Numbered from the stretch's first letter, positions 1 to 7,384 are shown. The stretch: 12,237 bases of DNA from an uncultured Phycisphaerae bacterium (GCA_913046275.1 CAJWSE010000024.1:1-12237); one strand, 5' to 3'. The notes: generated by a model from the letters alone, not told the origin. Made by a program: numbers and translations.

Positions 1-227
1 CTCTGAATGACCGTGTTACAGGGGAAGCATTGGTCAAAACCCTCGGGCAAGGCCCAGCCGCCCCTGCTGACCAAGTCCGCATTGAAAGCAACGCCCAAGA
101 TAATATTATTTTATTTGATCAAAACGGAGGACTCGTCGATTTTTCTCAAGAAATCTTGATTTCGCTAACCATTGGCGAAACGAACGCGCTGATTCAAATA
201 AGTCCCACTACTGGTTCCATTCAGTAA
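1..227 (+). CDS. C-terminal fragment of a probable GspH/FimT-type pseudopilin (5' end outside window)
   Basis: An open frame enters from the left edge (first full codon at 3) and runs 74 codons to TAA at 225-227. A TTG at 30 exists, but the frame stays open upstream of it, so this is the tail of a longer gene. The visible part has the look of the C-terminal beta domain of minor pseudopilins: a segment reading FDQNGGLVDFSQ, then a hydrophobic strand (ILISLTIG), then the closing ALIQISPTTGSIQ. GspH/FimT-like proteins often end with a similar strand plus 'sp.TG.v'. Such proteins sit in type II secretion or type IV pilus filaments. The diagnostic N-terminal prepilin cleavage site and hydrophobic helix are outside the window, so the assignment rests on the tail alone. 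The gene converges on the response regulator gene with no intergenic base. Confidence 0.5.
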   Translation, partial: LNDRVTGEALVKTLGQGPAAPADQVRIESNAQDNIILFDQNGGLVDFSQEILISLTIGETNALIQISPTTGSIQ

Positions 228-1592
228 TTATTTAATACCGTACTCTTTGAGTTTTCGGTATAGCGTACGTTCGCCAATTCCTAATAAACTTGATGTCTGC
301 TCACGATTACCACCCGTCATAGCCAATGTTTGTCGGATTGCTTCTTTTTCAAGTTTATCTAGACCAATACCAGCGAGTGATCCAAGATCAAATGAATCAT
401 CCTCACCCGAACTTCTTACCTCATCAGGAACTTGAGCAATCTCAATCGTATCACTCGTAGCCATAACAGCCATTCGCTGTACAACATTCATTAATTCTCG
501 TACATTACCTGGCCAATCATATGCAACCAATCGTAACATAGCAGGCTCGGACATTGCTGGCACTGGACATTCCATCTCAGCAGCATATTTACCAAGTGCA
601 TGGTTTACTAAAAGAGGGATATCCTCCCGACGTTCACGTAACGGTGGAACATGTATTTCTGCACCATTTATTCGAAAGTAAAGATCCTCACGAAAATCTC
701 CACCCTCACATCTTAATTTTAAATCCTGATTAGTAGCAGAAACAAAACGAACATCCGTGGAACGATCGCTATTTTGACCAAGTCGAACGACCTCACCCGT
801 TTCCAAAACACGAAGCAATTTCGCTTGCATTGATAATGGCATATCGCCAATTTCATCTAGGAAAAGCGTTCCCCCACTTGCATATTCGAACACACCTTCC
901 CGATCCCTATCTGCACCCGTAAATGCTCCGCGGACGTGTCCAAAAAGTTGATCTTCAAGCAGCGATTCACTTTGCCCCGCACAATTAAATGCTACATATT
1001 TTTTTTGAGCTCGTTTTGATTGGTTATGAATAGCGCCAGCAACAAGCTCTTTGCCTGTGCCTGATTCTCCCGTAATCAAAACAGGAAGATTACTTGGACC
1101 AACCTGCTTAATAAGTCCAATAATTTTCTTCATCGCAGGAGAGTCTCCAATGATTCCTTCAAAACCATAGGCAGAATCCACCTGGCCTTTCAAACTCTCA
1201 TTTTGTTGACGCAACATCACAGTTTCAGCTGCTCGATTTATGAGATTTCTAAAAACATCAAGGTCAAGTGGTTTTTCAATAAAATCATATGCACCACCTT
1301 GAAGAGCAGATTTCGCAGTAGGAATATCACCATGTGCCGTAACAACAATTGTGGCAGCGTTGTATTGGTTTGCACGAGCGCATTCAAGAACTTTTAATCC
1401 GGAATGTTCCTCTTCCATAACCATATCGGTAACAACAACATCAAAACTACCCATGGCAAGCTCTTCTTTTGCATTCTCAAAACCATCCACAATTGTACAA
1501 ACATGGCCCAATCGACGAAGAGATTCAGCCATGACTTCCGCATGATCTGGCTCATCGTCCACTATGAGAATTTGTGCGTGGAGGTCTGTCAT
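228..1592 (-). CDS. NtrC-family sigma-54-dependent response regulator (REC-AAA+-Fis HTH)
   Basis: A 454-residue, full-length bacterial enhancer-binding protein that would activate sigma-54 RNA polymerase after phosphorylation. Domains: receiver (about 5-120) with acidic pair D12/D13, phospho-acceptor D56 in VVVTDMVM, T85 and K107 (FIEKP); AAA+ domain (about 145-370) with Walker A GESGTGKE at 175-182, the sigma-54-contacting GAFTGA loop at 222-227 and Walker B TLFLDEI at 242-248; a C-terminal Fis-type helix-turn-helix (about 413-454) ending in [14 protein letters not shown]. All key residues are present, so it should be active. I chose ATG at 1592 because the receiver begins a few residues later; the frame also extends to GTG at 1625, adding 11 residues of no evident value. 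No Shine-Dalgarno precedes the ATG. No partner histidine kinase is in the window. It is divergent from murC and convergent with the pseudopilin-like gene, so it could control wall genes, a pilus/secretion system, or distant targets; this is undecided. Confidence 0.95.
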   Translation of the reverse strand: MTDLHAQILIVDDEPDHAEVMAESLRRLGHVCTIVDGFENAKEELAMGSFDVVVTDMVMEEEHSGLKVLECARANQYNAATIVVTAHGDIPTAKSALQGGAYDFIEKPLDLDVFRNLINRAAETVMLRQQNESLKGQVDSAYGFEGIIGDSPAMKKIIGLIKQVGPSNLPVLITGESGTGKELVAGAIHNQSKRAQKKYVAFNCAGQSESLLEDQLFGHVRGAFTGADRDREGVFEYASGGTLFLDEIGDMPLSMQAKLLRVLETGEVVRLGQNSDRSTDVRFVSATNQDLKLRCEGGDFREDLYFRINGAEIHVPPLRERREDIPLLVNHALGKYAAEMECPVPAMSEPAMLRLVAYDWPGNVRELMNVVQRMAVMATSDTIEIAQVPDEVRSSGEDDSFDLGSLAGIGLDKLEKEAIRQTLAMTGGNREQTSSLLGIGERTLYRKLKEYGIK

Positions 1593-1600
1593 AAAAACAC

Positions 1601-1606
1601 ATTGTA
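1601..1606 (-). promoter_or_regulatory. Candidate -10 element of the sigma-54 activator gene (leaderless geometry)
   Basis: On the minus strand TACAAT (5 of 6 matches to TATAAT) lies exactly 8 nt before the ATG at 1592, with no Shine-Dalgarno between. That spacing places transcription initiation at or next to the start codon. No convincing -35 hexamer is visible at 16-18 nt upstream. The hexamer alone could be chance; the matching arrangement on the other side of the gap raises its value. Confidence 0.35.
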
Positions 1607-1625
1607 CATTGAAAATGCAAACCAC

Positions 1626-1646
1626 CTAGAAAAGTTCTAGTAACTT
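1626..1646. promoter_or_regulatory. Two overlapping inverted repeats in the divergent gap (candidate operator)
   Basis: CTAGAA-AAG-TTCTAG (1626-1640) is a perfect 6-bp-arm inverted repeat with a 3-nt spacer. Overlapping it, AAGTT-CTAGT-AACTT (1632-1646) is a perfect 5-bp-arm repeat. They lie near the middle of the 102-bp gap between the divergent regulator and murC, where an operator would be expected. The protein that would bind is unknown; autoregulation by the adjacent Fis-type regulator is only one option. AT-rich DNA yields such palindromes by chance fairly often. Confidence 0.3.
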
Positions 1647-1680
1647 CTTTAAGTTCAAGATAGTGTACGAATCACGGCGA

Positions 1681-1686
1681 TAGAAT
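1681..1686 (+). promoter_or_regulatory. Candidate -10 element of murC operon (leaderless geometry)
   Basis: TAGAAT (5 of 6 matches to TATAAT) is exactly 8 nt upstream of the murC ATG at 1695, and no Shine-Dalgarno is present in the gap. Initiation 6-8 nt past the hexamer would give a transcript starting at or one or two bases before the AUG. There is no good -35 hexamer at the usual distance. The hexamer is part of a small palindrome ATAGA-A-TCTAT at 1680-1690. Confidence 0.35.
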
Positions 1687-1694
1687 CTATATAG

Positions 1695-3164
1695 ATGGCA
1701 CCCACCTTACCCCATGGATTTACAAAAGACACGTTAAGTGGAAAACAGTACCATTTCATTGGAATCGGGGGCTGCGGAATGAGTGGGCTGGCCAGGTTAC
1801 TTGCGAACATTGGCGGCAAAGTTCAGGGTACTGATGCTATCGCTTCAATTGTCACCCAAAAACTTGAGCAGGATGGCATCTTGGTTTCTTATGAACAAGA
1901 CGGCAGCGCCATATCAGAGGATATTGATTTGGTCGTCCATTCGGCAGCGATTCCACATAGCCACGCAGAAATAATATGCGCCGAAGAAGCGGGGATTCCA
2001 ATCGTAAGTTATGCCCAAATGCTTGGTTTTGTGCAATCAAATCATACTGGGGTTTGCATCGCAGGCACGCATGGCAAATCAACAACCGTTTCCATTCTAA
2101 GCTCAATTTTACAACACACTGGATTTGAACCAAGTTTTATAGTTGGCGCAAATTGCAACCAAATTGGTGGTTCCAGCAAAGTAGGAAATACCAAGATAGT
2201 AAAAGGGACTCTTGAAGGTTTGCAAGGAATTTTGGTTAGTGAATCATGTGAATTTAATCGTTCGTTTCATGATCATAACCCTACTCTTGGACTCATCAGC
2301 AATATTGAAGAAGATCATCTGGATTATTACCAATCACTTGACACGATTATTGAAGCATTTCGAGGTTTTGCTATGCAAATCCCAAATGCAAAAGATGGCG
2401 GATACCTGCTTATCGCACATGATGGTGCACATCGAAGCATTGTGACCCCTGGTTTGCAATGCAAAGTAGAAACATTCGGATTCCATCCAGAGGCAGATTA
2501 TCAAATCATCTTTGACCCCTCTGTTCGAAGAGTCGGCATCCTTCGAGATGGTATGTGGACCGTACAATGGACAAATCCAATGCCTGGCTCACACAATGCA
2601 CTGAATGCTGCCGCCGCTGCAATCCTAGCTGTAAACTTAGGTGCCGATTGGGAAGAAATTACTCCTGCACTAGAACAATTTGAGGGACTTGACCGTCGAC
2701 TACAAAAACTAGGCACTATCAATTGTGGCGATGAGGGACAAGCAATTGTCTATGACGACTATGGGCACCATCCCACTGAAATAGAAATGACATTGAAAGC
2801 GTTGCGTGCTGCAGAACTCCCAAATCGACTTATATGTGTATTCCAGCCCCACCAACACAGCCGCACACGTTTTCTATTGAATCAATTTGCCCAAAGTTTC
2901 TCATGTGCTGATGAAGTTATTGTCCCACATATTTACTTTGTTAGAGATTCTGAAACAGAACAGCAACGAGTTTCTGCGCAAGACTTAGTCGATAAGTTAA
3001 ATGAACAAGGTGTTTCTGCTCAGCACATCAACAATTTTAATGACATTGTTTTACAAATTAACAAAATTGCAAGTGATGGCGACCTGATCGTTATCATGGG
3101 AGCAGGGCCTGTTACAACAATTGCGCATATCCTCGTCGGCAATATAGAAACCTCTACAGAGTAA
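1695..3164 (+). CDS. murC: UDP-N-acetylmuramate--L-alanine ligase
   Basis: Cytoplasmic ATP-dependent ligase that adds L-alanine to UDP-MurNAc, the first amino acid of the peptidoglycan stem peptide. At 489 residues it has the usual Mur ligase length and three-domain plan. The N-terminal Rossmann domain carries GIGGCGMSGLA at 23-33, the central ATPase domain the P-loop GTHGKSTT at 124-131 and NIEEDHLDYY, and the C-terminal domain YDDYGHHPTE at 353-362 and FQPHQHSRT at 383-391, all typical of MurC rather than MurD/E/F. ATG at 1695 puts the nucleotide-binding loop at the normal distance from the N terminus. There is no Shine-Dalgarno; see the -10-like hexamer just upstream. The stop TAA shares one base with the murB start (TAATG at 3162-3166), so the two should be translated together. 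First gene of the envelope operon, divergent from the sigma-54 activator. Confidence 0.97.
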   Translation: MAPTLPHGFTKDTLSGKQYHFIGIGGCGMSGLARLLANIGGKVQGTDAIASIVTQKLEQDGILVSYEQDGSAISEDIDLVVHSAAIPHSHAEIICAEEAGIPIVSYAQMLGFVQSNHTGVCIAGTHGKSTTVSILSSILQHTGFEPSFIVGANCNQIGGSSKVGNTKIVKGTLEGLQGILVSESCEFNRSFHDHNPTLGLISNIEEDHLDYYQSLDTIIEAFRGFAMQIPNAKDGGYLLIAHDGAHRSIVTPGLQCKVETFGFHPEADYQIIFDPSVRRVGILRDGMWTVQWTNPMPGSHNALNAAAAAILAVNLGADWEEITPALEQFEGLDRRLQKLGTINCGDEGQAIVYDDYGHHPTEIEMTLKALRAAELPNRLICVFQPHQHSRTRFLLNQFAQSFSCADEVIVPHIYFVRDSETEQQRVSAQDLVDKLNEQGVSAQHINNFNDIVLQINKIASDGDLIVIMGAGPVTTIAHILVGNIETSTE

Positions 3165-4096
3165 TGCAATCCTCGCAAATACCCAATTTAACTGACCTTG
3201 ACATAGAAGTGATTAGCGATGCGCCAATAAGTTTAAGGACCTATTTTGGCATTGGCGGAAGTGCTGAAATCCTCGCAATACCTCATTCAATGCAGGCACT
3301 CAGCACATTAATTAAGAGATGTAATGAAATAAACACACCCATTCATATTTTAGGCAAAGGCGCAAATTTACTTGTTTGCGATTCTGGAATTCATGGCATC
3401 GTCGTTTCTCTAGAACAAGAATTCTTCAAAACTTTAACGTCTTCACAGCAAAGTGATGGTATTGAAGTCAAAATTATGGGCGGTGCAGATCTAAGCAAAT
3501 CTTTGATGCACACTTCGCGCAATGGATTGCATGGATTAGAGGCCATGGCGGGCATACCTGCTTCTATAGGGGGGGCAATTAGAATGAATGCTGGTGGCAA
3601 ATATGGTGAGATTTCAGACAATCTAGAATCATTCTCCTGCCTGACGAATACTGGAGAAGAAAAAACCTACTTTAAGGATGAATTCAGATTTTCATATCGC
3701 GAAAGTAACATTAAAGAACCAATTATTACTTCTGCGACGTTTTTACTTCAAGAGGACAACCCAAATAGTGTGCGTGAAAAGATTAAAGACATTTTTGAAT
3801 GGAAGAAAACACGACAACCGCTTTCGAATACTTCTGCTGGTTGTGTTTTCAAGAATCCCATGACCGATACAGGTGAACGTGTCTCTGCCGGCTGGCTAAT
3901 CGATAAGGTTGGTTTAAAGGGCTCTATGATTGGAGGAGCATCAGTTAGCAATCAACATGCTAATTTCATCACAACAAAAAAAACAGCAAATACAAGTGAT
4001 GTCCTTAGTCTCATTAAAAGGATTGAACGCCAAGTATACGACGATACAGGTATTCACTTAGAACGCGAAGTCGTTGTTTGGGGTTCAAACAAATGA
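3164..4096 (+). CDS. murB: UDP-N-acetylenolpyruvoylglucosamine reductase (MurB)
   Basis: FAD- and NADPH-dependent reductase that converts UDP-GlcNAc-enolpyruvate to UDP-MurNAc, the substrate of the MurC encoded just upstream. It has 310 residues. The FAD-binding part contains TYFGIGGSAEIL, LGKGANLLVCD and the long signature AMAGIPASIGGAIRMNAGG. The substrate-binding part has FSYRES with R179, then SAGCVFKNP around 224-232, AGWLIDKVGLKG and the ending LEREVVVWG, where E302 is the likely catalytic glutamate. The residue expected to donate a proton to the substrate is commonly Ser in this motif (Ser229 in the E. coli enzyme); here it is Cys227, a substitution that I believe occurs naturally in other MurB proteins and should be functional. 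Its start overlaps the murC stop by one base and its stop TGA overlaps the ddl start (ATGA). A run of seven G at 3569-3575 encodes part of the FAD motif; the frame is intact. Confidence 0.97.
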   Translation: MQSSQIPNLTDLDIEVISDAPISLRTYFGIGGSAEILAIPHSMQALSTLIKRCNEINTPIHILGKGANLLVCDSGIHGIVVSLEQEFFKTLTSSQQSDGIEVKIMGGADLSKSLMHTSRNGLHGLEAMAGIPASIGGAIRMNAGGKYGEISDNLESFSCLTNTGEEKTYFKDEFRFSYRESNIKEPIITSATFLLQEDNPNSVREKIKDIFEWKKTRQPLSNTSAGCVFKNPMTDTGERVSAGWLIDKVGLKGSMIGGASVSNQHANFITTKKTANTSDVLSLIKRIERQVYDDTGIHLEREVVVWGSNK

Positions 4097-4980
4097 ACAA
4101 AACTGTTTGCGTTCTAATGGGCGGACCAGATGCTGAACGCCAAATTTCAATTCAATCGGGTCAATCGATTGCTGCGGCACTAAAAAAATCTAATAAATTT
4201 AATGTGATAGAGAAGATTATTGCCCGCCCTAACCTTAAGGAGCTTCAAAAAATCAAATGTGATGTTTTCTTCCCAGCACTTCATGGACCATTTGGCGAAG
4301 GTGGACCACTGCAAGTACTCCTTGAACAAATAGATTTGCCATTCGTTGGAAGCGGAAGCGCAGTTTCAAAAATGGCGATAAATAAAAGCGAATCAAAAAA
4401 ATTCGCAAAAAAACATAATATTGCAACTCCAGAATGGTCAATCATCAAATGTGATTCAACGCTTGACTTCAAGCTGCCCATAGTTCTAAAACCAAATAGC
4501 GATGGTTCTAGCGTTGGAGTTTCTATTTGTCATACGGATAGGGATGTCATGAATAATCGAAATAAACTTTTTGAAAAACATGATTCCATACTTATGGAAT
4601 CCTATATCAATGGTCGCGAACTCACCGTTGGAATCATTGAGGGTGAGGCTCTTCCAATTATTGAAATTATCCCACCTAATGATTTAGATACGTACGATTT
4701 TGAAGCAAAATATGAGCGTAAAGATACTGCATACATAGTCAATCCTGATTTACCCGAAAACAATTGTGTCGAATCTGCACTCAAAATTTATAACAGTATG
4801 GGCATCCGTGATCTAGCACGAGTTGATTTTTTACTTGACGAAGAAGGTGCCTGGTTCCTTGAAGTTAACACCATGCCTGGGTTCACGCCACACTCACTCG
4901 TGCCTAGGGCAGCTAGTGCGGGTGGAATTAGCATGGAATCCTTGTGCATTTCTCTGGTGGCCTCCGCATTAGCGCGTTAA
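4093..4980 (+). CDS. ddl: D-alanine--D-alanine ligase
   Basis: ATP-grasp ligase joining two D-alanines for the stem peptide terminus. It has 295 residues, close to the short DdlB type. Visible motifs: VLMGGPDAERQISIQSG at the N terminus, ALHG at 62-65, GEGG at 68-71, the ATP-binding KPNSDGSSVG at 133-142, ESYINGRELTVG, the omega-loop EAKYE at 204-208 and EVNTMPGF at 257-264. The K-Y pair in the omega loop agrees with D-Ala-D-Ala rather than D-Ala-D-lactate specificity as known from DdlB versus VanA. The usual GEDG is GEGG here, losing the acidic residue at that point. The frame extends upstream to TTG at 4078, but ATG at 4093 gives the normal N terminus and a 4-base ATGA overlap with murB, so I chose it. 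Third gene of the wall operon, likely translationally coupled to murB. Confidence 0.95.
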   Translation: MNKTVCVLMGGPDAERQISIQSGQSIAAALKKSNKFNVIEKIIARPNLKELQKIKCDVFFPALHGPFGEGGPLQVLLEQIDLPFVGSGSAVSKMAINKSESKKFAKKHNIATPEWSIIKCDSTLDFKLPIVLKPNSDGSSVGVSICHTDRDVMNNRNKLFEKHDSILMESYINGRELTVGIIEGEALPIIEIIPPNDLDTYDFEAKYERKDTAYIVNPDLPENNCVESALKIYNSMGIRDLARVDFLLDEEGAWFLEVNTMPGFTPHSLVPRAASAGGISMESLCISLVASALAR

Positions 4981-5020
4981 TCAAGTCTACAGCTATGCTT
5001 GGTCGATGTTATAGCACCCT

Positions 5021-5881
5021 ATGGCACAAAGAAAGAGGAAATCATTTGCATACAAGGCCTTAACTATCTTCGGCGCTATAGGTCATATTTTCAAATCACC
5101 TATCGTGCTATCTTGGGTACTCGCAATAACTGGACTAATCGCACTTACTGCAATGAGTGTTCCAAAACTCCGATCGACACAAATTTCTGCTGCGGACATT
5201 GCCGTTTCTTTCGAAAATCCGCCCGTCTGGATTGATGATTCGGTTCTTCGCGAACTCGAGGGTGTTGCGAGAACATGCCTTGCAAAAACTATAGTAGGCC
5301 GAGAAGGATTAATAGATACTTCAAGTGCTCTCCTTGCAACTGGCTGGTTTACAAATGTATCGCAAGTACGCTGGATCGATGCAAACAAAGCTGCTGTTAG
5401 CGCTACATTTTTAGTCCCCTACGCTCGAATACAAGACCGTTCTGGAGTCTTATATGTTGATGTCCAAGGGCGTCGACTCCCTAAACGCCAACACCAAGGT
5501 GTCATTGTAAAACCCAACTACCATTTCATTACATTAGTGGAAACCTCATATGAGCGACCTCAACGTCCTGGTCTACAGTGGAATGGTGAGGACGTCCATG
5601 CTGGCATTCAATTGTTGAATCTTATCTATGATCAATCATGGGCCACACAAATTAAAACTATAAATCTATCACGCTGGTCAAATAAAACGCTGCTCTTTGA
5701 AACAGACAAAGCGAGTACATTCATCTGGGGGTCAACTCCTCAAAATGAACGCCCACTTGAAGCATTGGCAAACCAAAAGATAGAAAGGCTAAATCATATT
5801 AACGCTAAACACGGTCGAATTGATCAAGGAATTAGCGCTCAGTTCGACTTGACAAATCCTAGACGTGTAATTCGCAAATAG
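5021..5881 (+). CDS. FtsQ/DivIB-like cell division membrane protein (divergent)
   Basis: A 286-residue protein with a basic cytoplasmic N terminus (MAQRKRKSF), one membrane segment at about 27-47 and a large external domain, the topology of FtsQ. After the membrane segment comes a POTRA-like stretch, then a pattern resembling the FtsQ beta domain: TGWFTNVSQVRWID (from residue 107), a VSATFLVPYARIQDRSG strand where FtsQ has 'v.v.Er.P.A', and VLYVDVQGRRLP where FtsQ has 'lvd..G.v'. Its place after murC-murB-ddl is where ftsQ sits in dcw clusters, which supports the call as much as the sequence does. In known systems FtsQ joins FtsB/FtsL at the septum; whether that holds here is inference. ATG at 5021 lies 40 nt after the ddl stop with no Shine-Dalgarno. 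The C terminus (about 190-286) has no recognisable motif. No ftsA or ftsZ follows. Confidence 0.7.
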   Translation: MAQRKRKSFAYKALTIFGAIGHIFKSPIVLSWVLAITGLIALTAMSVPKLRSTQISAADIAVSFENPPVWIDDSVLRELEGVARTCLAKTIVGREGLIDTSSALLATGWFTNVSQVRWIDANKAAVSATFLVPYARIQDRSGVLYVDVQGRRLPKRQHQGVIVKPNYHFITLVETSYERPQRPGLQWNGEDVHAGIQLLNLIYDQSWATQIKTINLSRWSNKTLLFETDKASTFIWGSTPQNERPLEALANQKIERLNHINAKHGRIDQGISAQFDLTNPRRVIRK

Positions 5882-5919
5882 ATCAAGCAATAATTCATTT
5901 TTTATCGTATCGTGGTGAC

Positions 5920-7365
5920 ATGACGCATCTTTCAACACCCGCCATTCTCTTTGTTTCAGAATTAATCATAAAAGTAGTAATGATTGCATTTTTATTACTA
6001 AGCAAAAAGAAGACGGACTCAGCAAAACTTGCATGGATGCTATTAATCGTTTTTATACCATTCATTGGAACATTAGTTTTTCTGCTCGTAGGTACAAGAC
6101 GTCTTGGAAGTATTCGACGAAAGAGAAATAGGCAAATCTTAAAATCTATTCCGCAATGCGTCTCCTATCATGTGCCCGATGCACGACTTCATAAACATTC
6201 AATTGATTCGAAGTACTGCTCCGTCTCGCACATTACTGAATCAATAGGCCACTCTCAAATTGTGTGCGGAAACAATGCTAAATTATTTGGTGATTCAGAA
6301 AAATTCATTGATGCAATCGTTTCCGACATTCAACAAGCAAAAGACCAATGCCACATCTTGTCATACATCATGCTGAATGACAATGCCGGCAAAAAAATAA
6401 CTGACGCATTAATAGAAGTCGCTAGAAGAGGCGTTGCATGCCGCCTACTACTTGATTCCATAGGGTCAAAAGATTTTCTAAAATCCGCGAATTTGCACCG
6501 TTTAAAAAACGCTGGAGTACATGTAATCGCTGCATTGCCTGCTAATTTAATTCGTGCCATATTCTCTCGAATCGATTTAAGAAACCACCGAAAAATTGCT
6601 GTCATTGACAACAAAATTGGCTACATGGGTTCAAACAATATTGCTGAACCATCGTTCGCGGTGAAACCTAAATTCGCACCTTGGGTTGATGCATCAGTTC
6701 GTTTAACTGGCCCCATTGTTCAGGAACTCCATGCAATTTTTATCCAAGATTGGTATCTTGATTCTGATGAAGATTTATCACGCATCTTAAAAAATGGAGT
6801 TGAATTTAATGACGACGGCTTTGCTGCACAATTGATAGCTACAGGCCCAAACAGTAATAACCACGCGCTAAGTCAACTCTTACAAACTGCGTTCTTCAGC
6901 GCACATAGTGAGCTGATTATTACAACACCATACTTCTCTCCTGATGATTCCGCGGAATCAGCATTAATTATTGCCGCACAGCGTGGCGTTGATACACACC
7001 TTGTTGTACCTGCCAGCAACGACTCACGACTTGTAGGCGCTGCTTGTCGAAGCCGATACTTGAAACTCCTTAACGCAGGCGTGCATATCCACGAATACGA
7101 AGGGGGATTGCTACATGCAAAAACAATGACCATCGATAAAGAAATCGCACTAATTGGATCTGCAAATCTTGATCGGCGAAGTTTAGACTTAAATTTTGAA
7201 GTAAATATGCTTGTATACGATTCTAATTTTGCAAGCGAACTTCGTTTTCTGCAAACAACTTATATCGAACAATCGAACGCTATAGCCCCTTCTGTGCCAT
7301 CAGAATGGTCTATTGCTCAGAAGCTATGGCAAAATTTGATAAGTTTGATTGCCCCAATTTTGTAA
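5920..7365 (+). CDS. cls: Cardiolipin synthase (phospholipase D superfamily)
   Basis: Membrane enzyme that condenses two phosphatidylglycerol molecules (ClsA type) to cardiolipin. At 481 residues it matches the ClsA length. The N terminus has two membrane helices (about 8-27 and 38-58), the second in the PLDc_N pattern AWMLLIVFIPFIGTLVF. Two catalytic HKD motifs follow: HRKIAVID at 223-230 with GSNN after it, and HAKTMTID at 399-406 with GSANLDRRS after it. Both histidine/lysine/aspartate sets are intact, so two-lobed catalysis should work. ATG at 5920 lies 38 nt after the ftsQ-like gene on the same strand; GGTG just before it is too close to be a good ribosome site. Co-transcription with the wall genes is likely because no clear terminator intervenes, though no promoter test is possible here. 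Other PLD-family transferases are less likely given the full Cls layout. Confidence 0.93.
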   Translation: MTHLSTPAILFVSELIIKVVMIAFLLLSKKKTDSAKLAWMLLIVFIPFIGTLVFLLVGTRRLGSIRRKRNRQILKSIPQCVSYHVPDARLHKHSIDSKYCSVSHITESIGHSQIVCGNNAKLFGDSEKFIDAIVSDIQQAKDQCHILSYIMLNDNAGKKITDALIEVARRGVACRLLLDSIGSKDFLKSANLHRLKNAGVHVIAALPANLIRAIFSRIDLRNHRKIAVIDNKIGYMGSNNIAEPSFAVKPKFAPWVDASVRLTGPIVQELHAIFIQDWYLDSDEDLSRILKNGVEFNDDGFAAQLIATGPNSNNHALSQLLQTAFFSAHSELIITTPYFSPDDSAESALIIAAQRGVDTHLVVPASNDSRLVGAACRSRYLKLLNAGVHIHEYEGGLLHAKTMTIDKEIALIGSANLDRRSLDLNFEVNMLVYDSNFASELRFLQTTYIEQSNAIAPSVPSEWSIAQKLWQNLISLIAPIL

Positions 7366-7384
7366 AAATAGGCAAAATAATTGG
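7354..7384 (+). terminator. Weak hairpin over the cls stop codon, possible operon end
   Basis: CCAATTTTG (7354-7362) can pair with CAAAA plus TTGG (7373-7384, with a 3-nt TAA bulge), giving about 9 bp around a 10-nt AT-rich loop that contains the cls stop codon. No U-tract follows and most pairs are A-T, so it is at best a poor intrinsic terminator. It is the only candidate between cls and the next gene. Confidence 0.2.

Noticed and set aside
1593..1625. GTG at 1625 as the start of the sigma-54 activator, with AGGTGG overlapping it
   Set aside because: The extra 11 residues are outside the receiver domain, and the AGGTGG overlaps the GTG instead of preceding it at a usable distance. ATG at 1592 gives the normal N terminus.
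1696..1711. TGGCAC-N5-TTAC resembling a sigma-54 -24/-12 promoter
   Set aside because: The -12 part is TTAC rather than TTGC and the element lies within the murC coding start, so transcription would begin inside the gene.
3569..3575. G7 run in murB as a possible phase-variation or frameshift site
   Set aside because: The frame is intact and the run encodes the conserved GG of the FAD motif, so codon need explains it; murB is not a gene expected to vary in phase.
4078..4092. TTG at 4078 as an upstream start for ddl
   Set aside because: It would add five residues with no family counterpart; the ATG at 4093 forms the ATGA overlap and gives the usual N terminus.
4999..5235. 78-residue plus-strand frame overlapping the ddl-ftsQ gap
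   Set aside because: It overlaps the FtsQ-like gene in another frame, is Cys/Tyr/Arg-rich without motif and lacks a ribosome site.
5083..5388. 101-residue minus-strand open frame opposite the FtsQ-like gene
   Set aside because: No start signal or protein motif; the plus-strand frame has a coherent membrane protein.
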